Positions 1 to 8,655 of a stretch of 22,896 nt of DNA are shown here, one piece after another. Positions within the stretch are counted from its first letter, which is position 1; each line of letters begins with the position of its first letter. Position numbers and translations under genes: made by a program. The DNA is from an uncultured Oscillospiraceae bacterium (lineage in GTDB: Bacteria > Bacillota > Clostridia > Oscillospirales > Oscillospiraceae). The notes under the pieces are model-generated. The model saw nothing but the letters and a program-made list of their open reading frames with translations. It had not been told where the DNA came from and did not search any database. The stretch spans positions 1 through 22,896 of the forward strand of contig CAJULZ010000034.1 in the NCBI GenBank assembly GCA_910587205.1, given 5' to 3'.

Positions 1-811
1 TGTGGGCCGGAACGGGGCGGGCAAGACCACCCTCATCCGGCTCATCTGCGGCCTGCAAGCCCCCACGACGGGTAGCTATCTTCTCTACGGCACGGACTTT
101 ACCCGGAAGGAGCTGGCCAAGGTCCGCCGGAGGATGGGCGCGGTGGTGGAGACGCCGTCCATCTACCTGGATCTGACGGCGGAGGACAACCTCAAGGAGC
201 AGTTCCGGGTGCTGGGGGTGCCGTCGGATGACGGTATCCCAGAGCTTTTGAAGCTGGTGGGGCTGGAGGACACCGGGAAGAAAAAGGCCCGGAACTTCTC
301 CCTGGGCATGAAGCAGCGGCTGGGCATCGCCGTGGCCCTGGCGGGGGACCCGGACTTTCTGGTGCTGGACGAGCCTGTGAACGGCCTGGACCCCCAGGGC
401 ATCATTGAGATCCGGGAGCTGATTTTGAAGCTGAATCGGGAGCGGGGCCTCACAGTGCTCGTCTCCTCCCACATCCTGGACGAGCTGTCCAAGCTGGCCA
501 CCCACTACGGCTTTATCGACGGGGGGCGCATCGTCAAGGAGCTGTCCGCCCGGGAGCTGGAGGCCGCCTGCCGCAAGTGCCTGCGGGTGGAGGTCACCGA
601 TACCCGGGCCCTGGCCCGGGTGCTGGACGGCATGGGGGTGGACTACAAGATCATGTCCGACGGACAGGCGGACGTATTCGCCCAGCTCAACATCTCCCAG
701 CTCAGCCGTGCCCTGGATGGGGAGGGCTGCGAGCTGCTGTCCGCCCAGGAGCGGGACGAGAGCCTGGAGAGCTACTTCGTCAATCTGGTGGGAGGTGCTT
801 CCCATGACTAA
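1..811 (+). CDS. ABC transporter ATP-binding protein, bacitracin-export type (5' partial)
   Basis: This is the nucleotide-binding subunit of an ABC-2 type exporter. The frame is open at the window edge, and the first readable residues are already the Walker A loop (GRNGAGKTT), so roughly 30-40 N-terminal residues lie upstream. The ABC signature appears as FSLGMKQRL near residue 100 and Walker B as FLVLDEPVNGLD near residue 120, followed by the H-loop in SSHILDE. The C-terminal 80 residues form the accessory domain usual in BcrA-like ATPases. The stop codon overlaps the start of the permease gene by 8 bases (ATGACTAA), which indicates translational coupling. With the permease and the kinase downstream it resembles modules that sense and expel peptide antibiotics. 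The substrate cannot be read from sequence. The response regulator expected for such a module would lie upstream of the window. Confidence 0.9.
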   Translation, partial: VGRNGAGKTTLIRLICGLQAPTTGSYLLYGTDFTRKELAKVRRRMGAVVETPSIYLDLTAEDNLKEQFRVLGVPSDDGIPELLKLVGLEDTGKKKARNFSLGMKQRLGIAVALAGDPDFLVLDEPVNGLDPQGIIEIRELILKLNRERGLTVLVSSHILDELSKLATHYGFIDGGRIVKELSARELEAACRKCLRVEVTDTRALARVLDGMGVDYKIMSDGQADVFAQLNISQLSRALDGEGCELLSAQERDESLESYFVNLVGGASHD

Positions 812-1649
812 GCTGCTGAGCGCCAACCTCCTTCGTTTGAGAAAAAGCATGCTGTTCTGGGGCTGTCTCATTTTGATGCTCCTGCTGGGGGCGGGCTTCT
901 CCCTCTATTGCTTCCTGGACCGGAGAACCTACGAGACGCTGGGCGTCGGCTATGTCTCCAACCTGGACCCGGTGCTGTTCCGCTATGTCCTGCTGGTTGG
1001 GATCCTCATGGCGGTGTTTGTCCCTCTGTTCTTCGGTCTGGAGTACAGCGACGGGGCCATCCGCAACAAGCTGGTGGTGGGGCACTCCCGCCTGTCCATC
1101 TATTTTGCCAACCTCATCACCGCCGTGGCCGCGGCCCTCGTCTTCAGCGCGGCCTATTTCCTGGCGGCGCTGGCGGCGGGGATGGCCCTGGCCCTCCCCG
1201 TGCAGCTGGGCGCGGCACAGATCGCCCTGCTTGTGCTGTCCTCGCTGGCGCTGACGGCGGCGTTCTCCGCGCTGTACACCTTCGTGGCCATGCTGTGCGC
1301 CCGCAAGGCCGCGTCGGCGGTGGCGTGCATTTTGGGCGTGTTCCTGCTGCTGTTTGCCGCCATCTATATTGACGGGCGGCTCAAGGCCCCGGAGTTTGTC
1401 TCCAGCTATGAGCTCTCCGTGAACGGGCAGGTAAGCCAGTCGGAGCCGGAGCCCAACCCCCACTACCTCCGCGGCGCCGAACGGGAGGTTTACCAGTTCC
1501 TGAACGACTTCCTTCCTTGCAGCCAGGCCAGCCAGTACACCAGCATGGACGTGGCAAACCCGGCGCTGCTGGCGGCGTATTCGCTGGGCATACTTGTGGT
1601 GTCCGCCGGGGCGGGCATTGCCCTGTTCCGCAGAAAAGACCTGAAATGA
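804..1649 (+). CDS. ABC-2 type transporter permease
   Basis: This 281-residue integral membrane protein is the likely partner of the ATPase that overlaps its start. Hydrophobic segments lie near residues 17-37, 60-82, 103-128, 137-162, 168-187 and 252-272, giving six helices, with a polar extracytoplasmic loop of about 60 residues between helices 5 and 6. The stretch LEYSDGAIRNKLVVGHSR after helix 2 is the cytoplasmic coupling region typical of ABC-2 permeases of the BcrB/YxlG kind. The ATG at 804 is chosen because it preserves the 8-base overlap and is preceded by GGGAGGTG. Translation of the same frame further upstream runs into the ATPase gene and is not a real extension. Export of an antimicrobial peptide is an inference from context. 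Confidence 0.88.
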   Translation: MTKLLSANLLRLRKSMLFWGCLILMLLLGAGFSLYCFLDRRTYETLGVGYVSNLDPVLFRYVLLVGILMAVFVPLFFGLEYSDGAIRNKLVVGHSRLSIYFANLITAVAAALVFSAAYFLAALAAGMALALPVQLGAAQIALLVLSSLALTAAFSALYTFVAMLCARKAASAVACILGVFLLLFAAIYIDGRLKAPEFVSSYELSVNGQVSQSEPEPNPHYLRGAEREVYQFLNDFLPCSQASQYTSMDVANPALLAAYSLGILVVSAGAGIALFRRKDLK

Positions 1650-1658
1650 GGTGAACCC

Positions 1659-2543
1659 ATGCTCCCCTGGCTGATCTGCGCTGCGGTGTCCGCCCTCGCG
1701 CTGGTACTGCTCCTCCGCCTGTACCTGCTCCAAAAGAGCCTGGACGATATCACAGGCCAGCTGGGGGAGCGGCTGGGTTCCGACACCAACAACCTCCTCT
1801 TCCTCTCCACCCGGGACCCCCACGCCCGGAAGCTGGCGGCTGAGCTCAACGTCCACCTCCGGGAGCTGCGCCGCCAGCGCCAGCGGTACGAGAACGGCGA
1901 CCGGGAACTGAAGGAGACAGTGACCAACGTCTCCCACGACCTGCGCACCCCATTAACCGCCATCTGCGGCTACCTGGAGCTGCTGGAACAGGGAGGCAAG
2001 ACCCCGGACCAGGAACGGTATCTGGCCCTGATCTCAGAGCGGGCGGAGGCCATGAAGTCTTTGAGTGAGGAACTTCTGCGCTATTCGGTGGCCGCCGGTC
2101 TGGAGGACGGGCTGGATCTGGAACCGGTAGACCTGAACGGGGCGGTGGAGGAAGCGGTGGCATGCTTCTACGGCGCGCTGGTGGAGGGCGGCATAACGCC
2201 CCAAGTATCCCTGCCGGAGCTTCGGGTGGTGCGGGAGCTGGACCGGGCCGCCCTGTCCCGGGTGCTGGGCAACCTGCTGTCCAACGCGCTCAAGTACAGC
2301 GGTGGGGATCTGGACGTGGATCTGGCCCCGGACGGCACGCTCACCCTGTCCAACGCCGCGCCCGGACTGGACGAGATACAGGTGGGGCGGCTGTTTGACC
2401 GGTTCTATACGGTGGAGACGGGACGCGGCTCCACCGGGCTGGGCCTGTCCATCGCGAAAGCCCTCACCCAGCGCATGGGCGGGACAATCACCGCCCGGCA
2501 TGAGGGCGGGCGGCTGTATGTGACCCTCCGGTTCCCCCAATGA
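1659..2543 (+). CDS. Sensor histidine kinase, short single-helix type
   Basis: This 294-residue two-component kinase has one N-terminal membrane helix (residues 5-24) and no extracellular sensor domain. The H-box is SHDLRTPLTAICGY, with the phosphorylated histidine at residue 93. The ATPase domain shows an N-box (NLLSNALKYS, 205-214), the F-box region LFDRFYTVETG, and a G2 box (GSTGLGLSIAK, 257-267). GAGGTG lies just before the ATG and only 9 bases separate it from the permease gene, so it belongs to the exporter operon. Kinases of this architecture usually do not bind the drug themselves but follow the activity of the linked ABC transporter (established for Bce-type systems, inferred here). 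Its regulator is not in the window; no kinase partner gene follows. Confidence 0.9.
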   Translation: MLPWLICAAVSALALVLLLRLYLLQKSLDDITGQLGERLGSDTNNLLFLSTRDPHARKLAAELNVHLRELRRQRQRYENGDRELKETVTNVSHDLRTPLTAICGYLELLEQGGKTPDQERYLALISERAEAMKSLSEELLRYSVAAGLEDGLDLEPVDLNGAVEEAVACFYGALVEGGITPQVSLPELRVVRELDRAALSRVLGNLLSNALKYSGGDLDVDLAPDGTLTLSNAAPGLDEIQVGRLFDRFYTVETGRGSTGLGLSIAKALTQRMGGTITARHEGGRLYVTLRFPQ

Positions 2544-2615
2544 TCCCTGAGCGGGCCCGCTCCTGTGGGCCAAAAGGAATGCGAGGAAACCCATAGATCA
2601 TGCGAGAAAAACCTA

Positions 2616-2644
2616 TTTCCATCCCATCCCTGTCATGATATAAT
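2616..2644 (+). promoter_or_regulatory. Promoter of the MATE gene
   Basis: An extended -10 (TGATATAAT, TATAAT at 2639-2644) lies 35 bases before the MATE start. The -35 at 2616-2621 is TTTCCA, a weak match with a 17-base spacer, so the extended -10 probably carries the activity. A short AT-rich leader and the ribosome site GATGAGGTG follow. Confidence 0.65.
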
Positions 2645-2679
2645 AAATGATAAGAATTGATTAAGGATGAGGTGGATTT

Positions 2680-4071
2680 ATGGAAGACACGCAGAAATCC
2701 CAGTTGTTTGAGTCGCTGCCTATCCCCAAAGCGGTGCTTACCCTGGGCATCCCTACCGTCATCAGCTCCCTGGTGTCCATCATCTACAGCATGGCGGACA
2801 CCTATTTCGTGGGTCTGCTCAACGCCCCCATCCAGACCTCCGCCGTCACCCTGGCTGCCCCGGTGATGCTGGCCTTTAACGCGGTGAACAACCTGTTTGG
2901 CGTGGGCTCCAGCAGTATGATGAGCCGCGCCCTGGGCTGCAAGGACTATGACACGGTGCGCAAAAGCTCCGCCATCGGCTTTTATTGTGCCCTGGTGAGC
3001 GGTCTGCTGTTCTCGCTGGCCGTCACGGTGTTCCGCGTCCCGCTGCTGACCTTGCTGGGGGCGGACGCCGTCACCGCCGATGCCACCGGCCAGTATATGT
3101 TCTGGACCGCCACCTGCGGCGCCGCCCCCGCCATCCTCAACGTGGTGATGGCCTATATGGTGCGCTCCGAGGGCGCGTCCCTCCACGCCAGCATCGGCGC
3201 CATGAGCGGCTGTCTGCTGAACATTGCTTTGGATCCTATTTTCATCATGCCTTGGGGCCTCAATATGGGGGCGGCGGGGGCGGGCTGCGCCACCTTTCTG
3301 TCCAACTGCGTGGCCTGCCTGTACTTCCTGGTGCTGCTGGCCGTCAAGCGGGGTAAGACCTATATGTCCCTCAATCCCGCCCTGCTCCCCCACAGCGGCC
3401 GGATTGTCGCGGGTATCTGCGCCGTGGGCGTGCCCGCCGCCATCCAAAACCTGCTGAACGTGACGGGTATGACCGTGCTGAACAATTTTACCGCCTCCGC
3501 CGGCCCCGACGCCGTAGCCGCCATGGGCATCGTGCAGAAGATCAATATGATCCCCATGCAGGTCACGTTCGGCCTGTCCCAGGGCATCATGCCCCTCATC
3601 AGCTATAACTACGCCAGCGGCAACGTCACCCGTATGAAGGACACTTTAATCTTTTACATCAAAATTGCCGGAACGTTCCTGATCGCCCTCACCGCCATAT
3701 ACTACGTGGGCGCGGGCTCCATCGTATCCCTGTTTATGGATAACGGGGCCGTGGTGGGCTATGGCGCGCGGTTCCTCCGGGGGATGTGCCTGGCCCAGCC
3801 CCTGCTGGCCCTGGATTTCCTGGCGGTAGGCGTGTTCCAGTCCTGCGGCCTGGGGAAGTACTCCCTGGTTTTTGCCCTGCTGCGCAAGATCGTGCTGGAA
3901 ATCCCCGCCTTGTTTATCCTCAACCATTTCTTCCCCCTGGATGGCCTGGCCTATGCCCAGCTGGTGGCTGAATTTGTGCTGGCCACCGCCGCGGTTATCA
4001 TCCTGTCCCGCCTGTTCCGGCGGATGTATACGGAGGGCACACCCCTGCGCCCTTGGGCCGGGAAAAAATAG
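2680..4071 (+). CDS. MATE family efflux transporter
   Basis: This 463-residue protein has the length and twelve-helix pattern of MATE exporters, which use a sodium or proton gradient to expel drugs and other organic compounds across the cytoplasmic membrane. The N-terminal sequence IPKAVLTLGIPTVISSLVSIIYSMADTYFVGLL is the classical first-helix signature, and the two halves repeat the same fold. It also contains the typical SSMMSRALG segment after helix 2 and the inner-half motif GLSQGIMPLISYNYASGN around residue 300. The ATG at 2680 has the ribosome site GATGAGGTG and its own promoter. It stands alone between the kinase gene and an unrelated hypothetical gene. The cargo cannot be predicted. 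Confidence 0.93.
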   Translation: MEDTQKSQLFESLPIPKAVLTLGIPTVISSLVSIIYSMADTYFVGLLNAPIQTSAVTLAAPVMLAFNAVNNLFGVGSSSMMSRALGCKDYDTVRKSSAIGFYCALVSGLLFSLAVTVFRVPLLTLLGADAVTADATGQYMFWTATCGAAPAILNVVMAYMVRSEGASLHASIGAMSGCLLNIALDPIFIMPWGLNMGAAGAGCATFLSNCVACLYFLVLLAVKRGKTYMSLNPALLPHSGRIVAGICAVGVPAAIQNLLNVTGMTVLNNFTASAGPDAVAAMGIVQKINMIPMQVTFGLSQGIMPLISYNYASGNVTRMKDTLIFYIKIAGTFLIALTAIYYVGAGSIVSLFMDNGAVVGYGARFLRGMCLAQPLLALDFLAVGVFQSCGLGKYSLVFALLRKIVLEIPALFILNHFFPLDGLAYAQLVAEFVLATAAVIILSRLFRRMYTEGTPLRPWAGKK

Positions 4072-4145
4072 CCTCCTTGGCCCTTTCCTTTTCCCCCAAT
4101 CCAGCCGATATATAAGGTGAGTAAAGCGGAAAGGGGGTGCGGCGT

Positions 4146-4877
4146 ATGGCCGTCCAGCCAATTGCCGGCGTGGGCCGGGAGGAACAGGCGGAGGAGAGCG
4201 GTTACAGCAGCCTGCTGGCGCAGTCCATGAAAAAGCAGGAGGAGAGCCGCGCCTCCCTCACCGAGATGATCCAGGATGCCAAGGAGAAGGCGGACGCCCA
4301 GCGGGAGAAGTTCAAGCTGGCCAAGACCAGCCCCCGGTACGGCGACGCGCCCCTGGAGGCGTACGCCCGGCTGAACCGGGCCCGCACTGTGTCCCAGGTC
4401 AGCGCCGCGGCCGGATATGCCCGCCGCCGCCTCATCCAATTGCAGTCCGCGCAGCGGACCGACCCGGACCATGCCGACCAGATCAAGGCTGCCGTGAGCC
4501 AGCTCAAAAAGGCGGTGGGCCGGGCCAACAAGAAGAAGCAGGCCATTACCCGGGAGCAGCTGGCCCTGGCCCGCCAGAAGCGGATGGCGCGGGAAAACAA
4601 ACGCCGGGAGGCGCAGCGTATCAAGCAGCAGCTCCGCCGGGCCCAATCCATGCGGGCCATCCAGGAATCGGGTTATCTCCGGGAGGCGGACATCGCCAAC
4701 CGCCAGGCCGACCAGCTCACCGCCACCAAGATGGAGCTGAAAGCCCAGGCCGAGCAGCTTGGGGCGGCCGCCCAGAAATCGTTGGACGCGGCGGTGCAGG
4801 GGTACTCCAGTGTTGTGGAGACGGCAGCGGCTGTATCCGAGCCCGCCCCGGCCCCGCAGGTTGACGTACAGGCATAA
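4146..4877 (+). CDS. Hypothetical charged coiled-coil protein
   Basis: I do not recognise this 243-residue protein. It has no signal peptide or membrane helix. Residues from about 25 to 60 and 115 to 215 are dense in Glu, Gln, Lys, Arg and Ala with heptad-like spacing, so a long alpha-helical coiled coil is expected. The region around 125-165 is strongly basic (KKAVGRANKKKQ and RQKRMARENKRREAQRIKQQ), which could bind nucleic acid or acidic lipid. The C-terminus is a low-complexity Ala/Pro/Val tail. ATG at 4146 is preferred over GTG at 4137 because the ribosome site AAAGGGGG sits 6-8 bases before the ATG but overlaps the GTG. A strong terminator follows directly, so it is a monocistronic unit or the end of one with the MATE gene. 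Confidence 0.7.
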   Translation: MAVQPIAGVGREEQAEESGYSSLLAQSMKKQEESRASLTEMIQDAKEKADAQREKFKLAKTSPRYGDAPLEAYARLNRARTVSQVSAAAGYARRRLIQLQSAQRTDPDHADQIKAAVSQLKKAVGRANKKKQAITREQLALARQKRMARENKRREAQRIKQQLRRAQSMRAIQESGYLREADIANRQADQLTATKMELKAQAEQLGAAAQKSLDAAVQGYSSVVETAAAVSEPAPAPQVDVQA

Positions 4878-4880
4878 GGA

Positions 4881-4920
4881 AAGACCGCCCGCCGCTTGCA
4901 AGCGGCGGGCGGTCTTTTTT
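4881..4920 (+). terminator. Strong intrinsic terminator after the coiled-coil gene
   Basis: A perfect 14-bp stem (AGACCGCCCGCCGC with its complement, loop TTGCAA) is followed by TTTTTT. On the opposite strand it ends in TCTTTCC, so it may also stop the liv operon, which converges on it from 5144. Confidence 0.93.
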
Positions 4921-4982
4921 ATCCGGGGAGCTCCGCCGCATCGCTGCAAGCGGGTGATATCCGGTTTTTGACGGGCTCCTTA

Positions 4983-5145
4983 GGGCTTGTCTGAAAATTG
5001 CCAACACGCCCAAACGGAGGCTCTTTTTCCGCCATGCTTTGCTGATTTTCCTTGGAATACACAAAGTATTCCTGCGTCAAACTGGCTTCGTCCGGCGAAA
5101 AAATCCCTCCCCGCTGGGCATATTTCCAATTTTCAAACAGCGCTT
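4983..5145. repeat. MITE-like non-coding element between convergent genes
   Basis: The space between the terminator and livF holds no gene. Its ends are imperfect inverted repeats: GTCTGAAAATTG at 4989-5000 and CAATTTTCAAAC at 5128-5139, whose reverse complement is GTTTGAAAATTG (11 of 12 identical). A 7-bp hairpin (GGAATAC, loop ACAAA, GTATTCC, 5054-5072) lies inside. The right end runs into the last codons of livF. The base composition is more AT-rich than the flanks. I believe related sequence is interspersed in genomes of this group, but that is memory, not a search. Confidence 0.5.
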
Positions 5146-5845
5146 AGCCGCCCAGGTAGGCTTTTTTCACGGCTTCGTCGTGGAGCAGCTCGTCCCCCGT
5201 GCCGGTGGCGACGATCTTGCCCGTCTCCAGTACATAGCCCCGGTCGGCCACCGACAGGGCCATCCGGGCGTTCTGCTCCACCAGCAGGATGGTGGTGCCC
5301 GCCTGGTGCAGCCGCTTGATGATATCGAAGATCTGGTCCACCAGGATGGGGGCCAGGCCCATGGACGGCTCGTCCAGCATGAGCAGCTTGGGGTCGCTCA
5401 TCAGCCCCCGGCCCATGGCAAGCATCTGCTGCTCGCCGCCGGACAGGGTGCCCGCCACTTGGCGCCGCCGCTCCTTCAGCCTGGGGAACTGCTCGTATAT
5501 CCGTTCCAGGTGGGCGGGTATGCCGGCCCGGGGCTGGGTATACGCCCCCATCTCCAAATTCTCCTCCACCGTCATCTGGAGGAATACCCGCCGCCCTTCG
5601 GGGACGTGGGCCATACCCCGCTCCACCACCTTGTGGGCGGGGACCGAGGCCAGGTTCTGGCCCAAAAACTCGATGGACCCGGTGCGGGAGTGGAGCAGGC
5701 CGCACACCGTGTTCAGCGTAGTGGACTTGCCCGCGCCGTTGGCCCCGATGAGGGTGACGACCTCACCGTTGTTCACCTCGAAGGAGATGCCCTTGATGGC
5801 GTGGATGGCGCCGTAATATACATTGATATCATTGATTTTCAGCAT
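5144..5845 (-). CDS. livF: Branched-chain amino-acid type ABC transporter ATPase LivF
   Basis: This 233-residue ATPase is the second nucleotide-binding subunit of the importer encoded by this operon. Walker A is GANGAGKS (34-41), the signature is LSGGEQQ (134-140), and Walker B is LLMLDEPSMGL (154-164) followed by the H-loop variant LVEQNA, which is characteristic of LivF proteins, where Gln replaces the usual His. The length is standard for LivF. The start at 5845 has GAGGGGGTG as ribosome site, and 12 bases separate it from livG. It is the last gene of the operon, and its stop codon abuts the MITE-like repeat. The substrate may be branched-chain amino acids, but the family also carries amides, urea and aromatic compounds. 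Confidence 0.94.
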   Translation of the reverse strand: MLKINDINVYYGAIHAIKGISFEVNNGEVVTLIGANGAGKSTTLNTVCGLLHSRTGSIEFLGQNLASVPAHKVVERGMAHVPEGRRVFLQMTVEENLEMGAYTQPRAGIPAHLERIYEQFPRLKERRRQVAGTLSGGEQQMLAMGRGLMSDPKLLMLDEPSMGLAPILVDQIFDIIKRLHQAGTTILLVEQNARMALSVADRGYVLETGKIVATGTGDELLHDEAVKKAYLGG

Positions 5846-5857
5846 ATCCGCACCCCC

Positions 5858-6706
5858 TCACTGCTGCTTGCCCAGGTAGGCCTCAATCACCGTGGGGTTG
5901 GACTGGATCTCCTCCGCCGTCCCCTTTGCGATGATCTGGCCAAAGTTGAGCACACAGATGCCCTCACAGATGCCCATGACCAAACTCATGTCGTGCTCGA
6001 TGAGCATGATGGCGATCTGGAAGGTGTCCCGGATCTTCACGATGTTCTCCATCAGCTCCGCCGTCTCCGACGGGTTCATGCCCGCGGCCGGTTCGTCCAG
6101 CAGCAGCAGAGACGGGTTGGTGGCCAGCGCCCGGACGATCTCCAGCCGCCGCTGGGCGCCATAGGGAAGGCTGCCCGCCTGATGGCCCGCCATGTCCTCC
6201 ATGCTGAAGATGGACAGCAGCTCCAGCGCCCGTTCGTGAGCGGCCTTCTCCTGCCGCCAGTATTTGGGCAGGCGGAAAATGCCGGAGAACATGGAGTACT
6301 TTTCCTGATTGTGCAGGCCGATCTTCACGTTGTCCTCCACGCTCAGGTTGTTGAATAGGCGGATGTTCTGGAAGGTGCGGGCGATGCCCATGCGGTTGAT
6401 CTGGGCGGGGGTTTTGCCGTGGGTGTCCAGGCCGTCCAGCAGGATGGTGCCCCGGGTGGGCTGGTACACCTTGGTGAGAAGGTTGAACACGGTGGTCTTG
6501 CCCGCCCCGTTGGGGCCGATGAGCCCGGCAATCTCGGTGCGGCCCACAGTGATGTTGAACTCGTTCACCGCCGTCAGGCCGCCGAAGTCGATGCCCAAAT
6601 GGCTGCACTCCAAAATGGGGGTCTTGTCTAAGTCTCGCTCCGGGATGATGGACACGCTGGGCACAGGCACCATTTTGCCCTTTTCAAACTGTTTCCGCTC
6701 AGCCAT
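5858..6706 (-). CDS. livG: Branched-chain amino-acid type ABC transporter ATPase LivG
   Basis: This 282-residue ATPase pairs with LivF. Walker A is GPNGAGKTT (64-72), the Q-loop is at Gln113, the signature is LPYGAQRRL (180-188), and Walker B is LLLLDEPAAGM (200-210) with the H-loop at His238 (IEHDMSLVMGI). The insertion between the Q-loop and the signature, including GIFRLPKYWRQEK, is typical of LivG. An N-terminal extension of about 28 residues precedes the first beta strand and is longer than in the enteric protein. The ATG overlaps the end of livM by 8 bases, so the two are translationally coupled. Confidence 0.94.
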   Translation of the reverse strand: MAERKQFEKGKMVPVPSVSIIPERDLDKTPILECSHLGIDFGGLTAVNEFNITVGRTEIAGLIGPNGAGKTTVFNLLTKVYQPTRGTILLDGLDTHGKTPAQINRMGIARTFQNIRLFNNLSVEDNVKIGLHNQEKYSMFSGIFRLPKYWRQEKAAHERALELLSIFSMEDMAGHQAGSLPYGAQRRLEIVRALATNPSLLLLDEPAAGMNPSETAELMENIVKIRDTFQIAIMLIEHDMSLVMGICEGICVLNFGQIIAKGTAEEIQSNPTVIEAYLGKQQ

Positions 6707-7769
6707 CGTTTACAACCCCCTTCCGCTTGGGGAGGACGCGCCCCAGCAGCACCTTGAGCTTGTCGTTGTTGGTCACCAGCATCACCAGGATGAGCACGAT
6801 GGCGTAGATCAGCATCCGGTACTCGGCGATGTTGAAGGAGCGCAGCATCTCCGGCAGGATGTACAGCAGCGCCGCGGCGATGATGGACCCCCGGATGGAG
6901 CCCAGCCCGCCCAGCACCACGAACACCAGCACCAGGATGGACGTGTTGAAGTCGAACTTGGAGGCCACGGTGGACGAGTAGTTCAGCCCGAACAGCGCAC
7001 CGGCCGCCCCTGCTAAGGCCGCGGAGGTGACAAAAGCCATGAGCTTGTACTTGGTGACGTTGATGCCCACGCTCTCGGCGGCGATGCGGTTGTCCCGCAG
7101 GGCCATGATGGCCCGCCCGGAGCGGCTGTTTACCAGGTTCTGCACCACCACCAGCGTGATGAGGATGAGCACAAACCCGGCGGTGAAGGAGGCCAGCTTC
7201 GTGACGCCCACCGCCCCCATGGGGCCCTTGATGATGGCGGTGCCGTCGGCGGCCAGATCGAAGCGCTCCTTGCTGGCGGCAAGGTGGATGCCTCGGCTGT
7301 CCACCCCCACATAGAGCACCATGATGATATTCTTGATGATCTGCCCGAAGGCCAGGGTGACGATGGCCAGGTAGTCCCCCTGGAGGCGGAGCACTGGCAC
7401 GCCCACGATGACGCCGCCGATGGCCCCGAACACCGCCCCCACCGCCATGGAGACGGCCAGGCGCAGCGGCGCCATGGGGATGGCGTTTTGCAGCAGGATG
7501 GAGGCCACGATGCCGCTGAACGCGCCCAGGCTCATAAAGCCCGCGTGGCCCAGGGACAGCTCGCCCAAAATGCCCACCGTCAGGTTCAGGGACACCGCCA
7601 TGACGATGTAGCAGCAGGCGGGCACCAGCAGGCTCTGGAGGGAGTTGGAGAGGATGGTCACGTCCAGCTTCTTCTGGATCAGCAGAAGGATCTGGATCAA
7701 AGCGAAGGCGGCGATGACGATGCCGTAATTGATAAACCCGTTGAGGGAGGTTTTGTTGATCTTTTTCAT
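6699..7769 (-). CDS. livM: Branched-chain amino-acid type ABC transporter permease LivM
   Basis: This 356-residue permease is one of the two membrane subunits of the importer. It contains about eight to ten hydrophobic segments and the family motif region GDYLAIVTLAFGQI, followed by the cytoplasmic coupling loop SRSGRAIMALRDNRIAAESVGIN, which is diagnostic for LivM/LivH permeases. The start is set at 7769 (MKKINKTSL) because GTGAGGCGG lies just before it. The open frame extends nine codons further upstream, but those overlap the end of livH and carry no ribosome site. Seven bases separate it from livH. Confidence 0.92.
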   Translation of the reverse strand: MKKINKTSLNGFINYGIVIAAFALIQILLLIQKKLDVTILSNSLQSLLVPACCYIVMAVSLNLTVGILGELSLGHAGFMSLGAFSGIVASILLQNAIPMAPLRLAVSMAVGAVFGAIGGVIVGVPVLRLQGDYLAIVTLAFGQIIKNIIMVLYVGVDSRGIHLAASKERFDLAADGTAIIKGPMGAVGVTKLASFTAGFVLILITLVVVQNLVNSRSGRAIMALRDNRIAAESVGINVTKYKLMAFVTSAALAGAAGALFGLNYSSTVASKFDFNTSILVLVFVVLGGLGSIRGSIIAAALLYILPEMLRSFNIAEYRMLIYAIVLILVMLVTNNDKLKVLLGRVLPKRKGVVNDG

Positions 7770-7776
7770 AGCCGCC

Positions 7777-8655
7777 TCACACTTTCTCGGGCACATATTT
7801 GCCCAACAGTCCGGCGGGCCGCACCAGCAGCACCACGATCAGCACTGCAAACACCACCGCATCGGACAGGTCGGTGGAGATGTACGCCTTGGCAAAGGTC
7901 TCGATGACCCCCAGCAGGACGCCGCCCAGCAACGCCCCGGGGACGGAGCCGATGCCGCCGAACACGGCGGCGGTGAAGGCGCGTATGCCGGGCATGGAGC
8001 CGGTGGTGGGGGACAGCACCGGGTAGGCCGAGCACATCAGCACCCCGGCGATGGCCGCCAGGGCGGAGCCGATGGCAAAGGTCATGGAGATGGTGGTGTT
8101 CACGTCGATGCCCATGAGTTGGGCGGCGGCCTTGTCCTCGGAACAGGCGCGCATGGCCTTGCCCATTTTGGTCTGGGTGGTGAACAGGGTCAGGGCCACC
8201 ATGACGATCACGCAGCACACCACCGACAGGATGGCCACATAGGAGATGGATAGCTGGCCGGGGACCAGCACCAGACTGCCCTCCACGATGGGCCGGAAGG
8301 TCTTGGTGGCCGCGCCCCAGAGGATCTGGGCGCTGTTTTGCAGCAGGTAGCTCACGCCAATGGCGGTGATCAGCACCGCCAGGGAGGGGGCGGCGCGCAG
8401 GGGCTTGTAGGCCAAGCGCTCGATAACGATGCCCAGCACTGTACACACCACCACGGCCAGCAGCACGCCCACCGCCGCGGGGAGGTTGAAATTGCCCATG
8501 GCGAAAAAGCACACGTAGGCCCCCACCATGATGACGTCGCCGTGGGCGAAGTTCAGCATTTTGGCGATACCGTACACCATGGTATAGCCTAAGGCAATAA
8601 TGGCGTAGATGCTGCCCAGGCTGATGCCGGTGATCACGTTGTTCAGGAACGACAT
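7777..8655 (-). CDS. livH: Branched-chain amino-acid type ABC transporter permease LivH
   Basis: This 292-residue permease begins with the typical LivH N-terminus (NVITGISLGSIYAIIALGYTMVYGIAKMLNFAHGD). The coupling loop TKMGKAMRACSEDKAAAQLMGI and the later motif FTAAVFGGIGSVPGALLGG are also classical. The start at 8655 is supported by AGAGGTG seven bases upstream; a longer frame reaching 8838 enters non-coding sequence that contains hairpins. It is separated from livK by a 194-base gap, the only large gap in the operon, which suggests that the binding protein is expressed at a higher level than the membrane parts. Confidence 0.93.
   Translation of the reverse strand: MSFLNNVITGISLGSIYAIIALGYTMVYGIAKMLNFAHGDVIMVGAYVCFFAMGNFNLPAAVGVLLAVVVCTVLGIVIERLAYKPLRAAPSLAVLITAIGVSYLLQNSAQILWGAATKTFRPIVEGSLVLVPGQLSISYVAILSVVCCVIVMVALTLFTTQTKMGKAMRACSEDKAAAQLMGIDVNTTISMTFAIGSALAAIAGVLMCSAYPVLSPTTGSMPGIRAFTAAVFGGIGSVPGALLGGVLLGVIETFAKAYISTDLSDAVVFAVLIVVLLVRPAGLLGKYVPEKV

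Noticed and set aside
780..1937. A 385-codon frame on the minus strand opposite the permease and kinase
   Set aside because: It is antisense to two coupled genes with clear motifs and shows only antisense composition.
2549..2562. GAGCGGGCCCGCTC palindrome after the kinase gene as a terminator
   Set aside because: It has almost no loop and no T run, so I list no terminator there.
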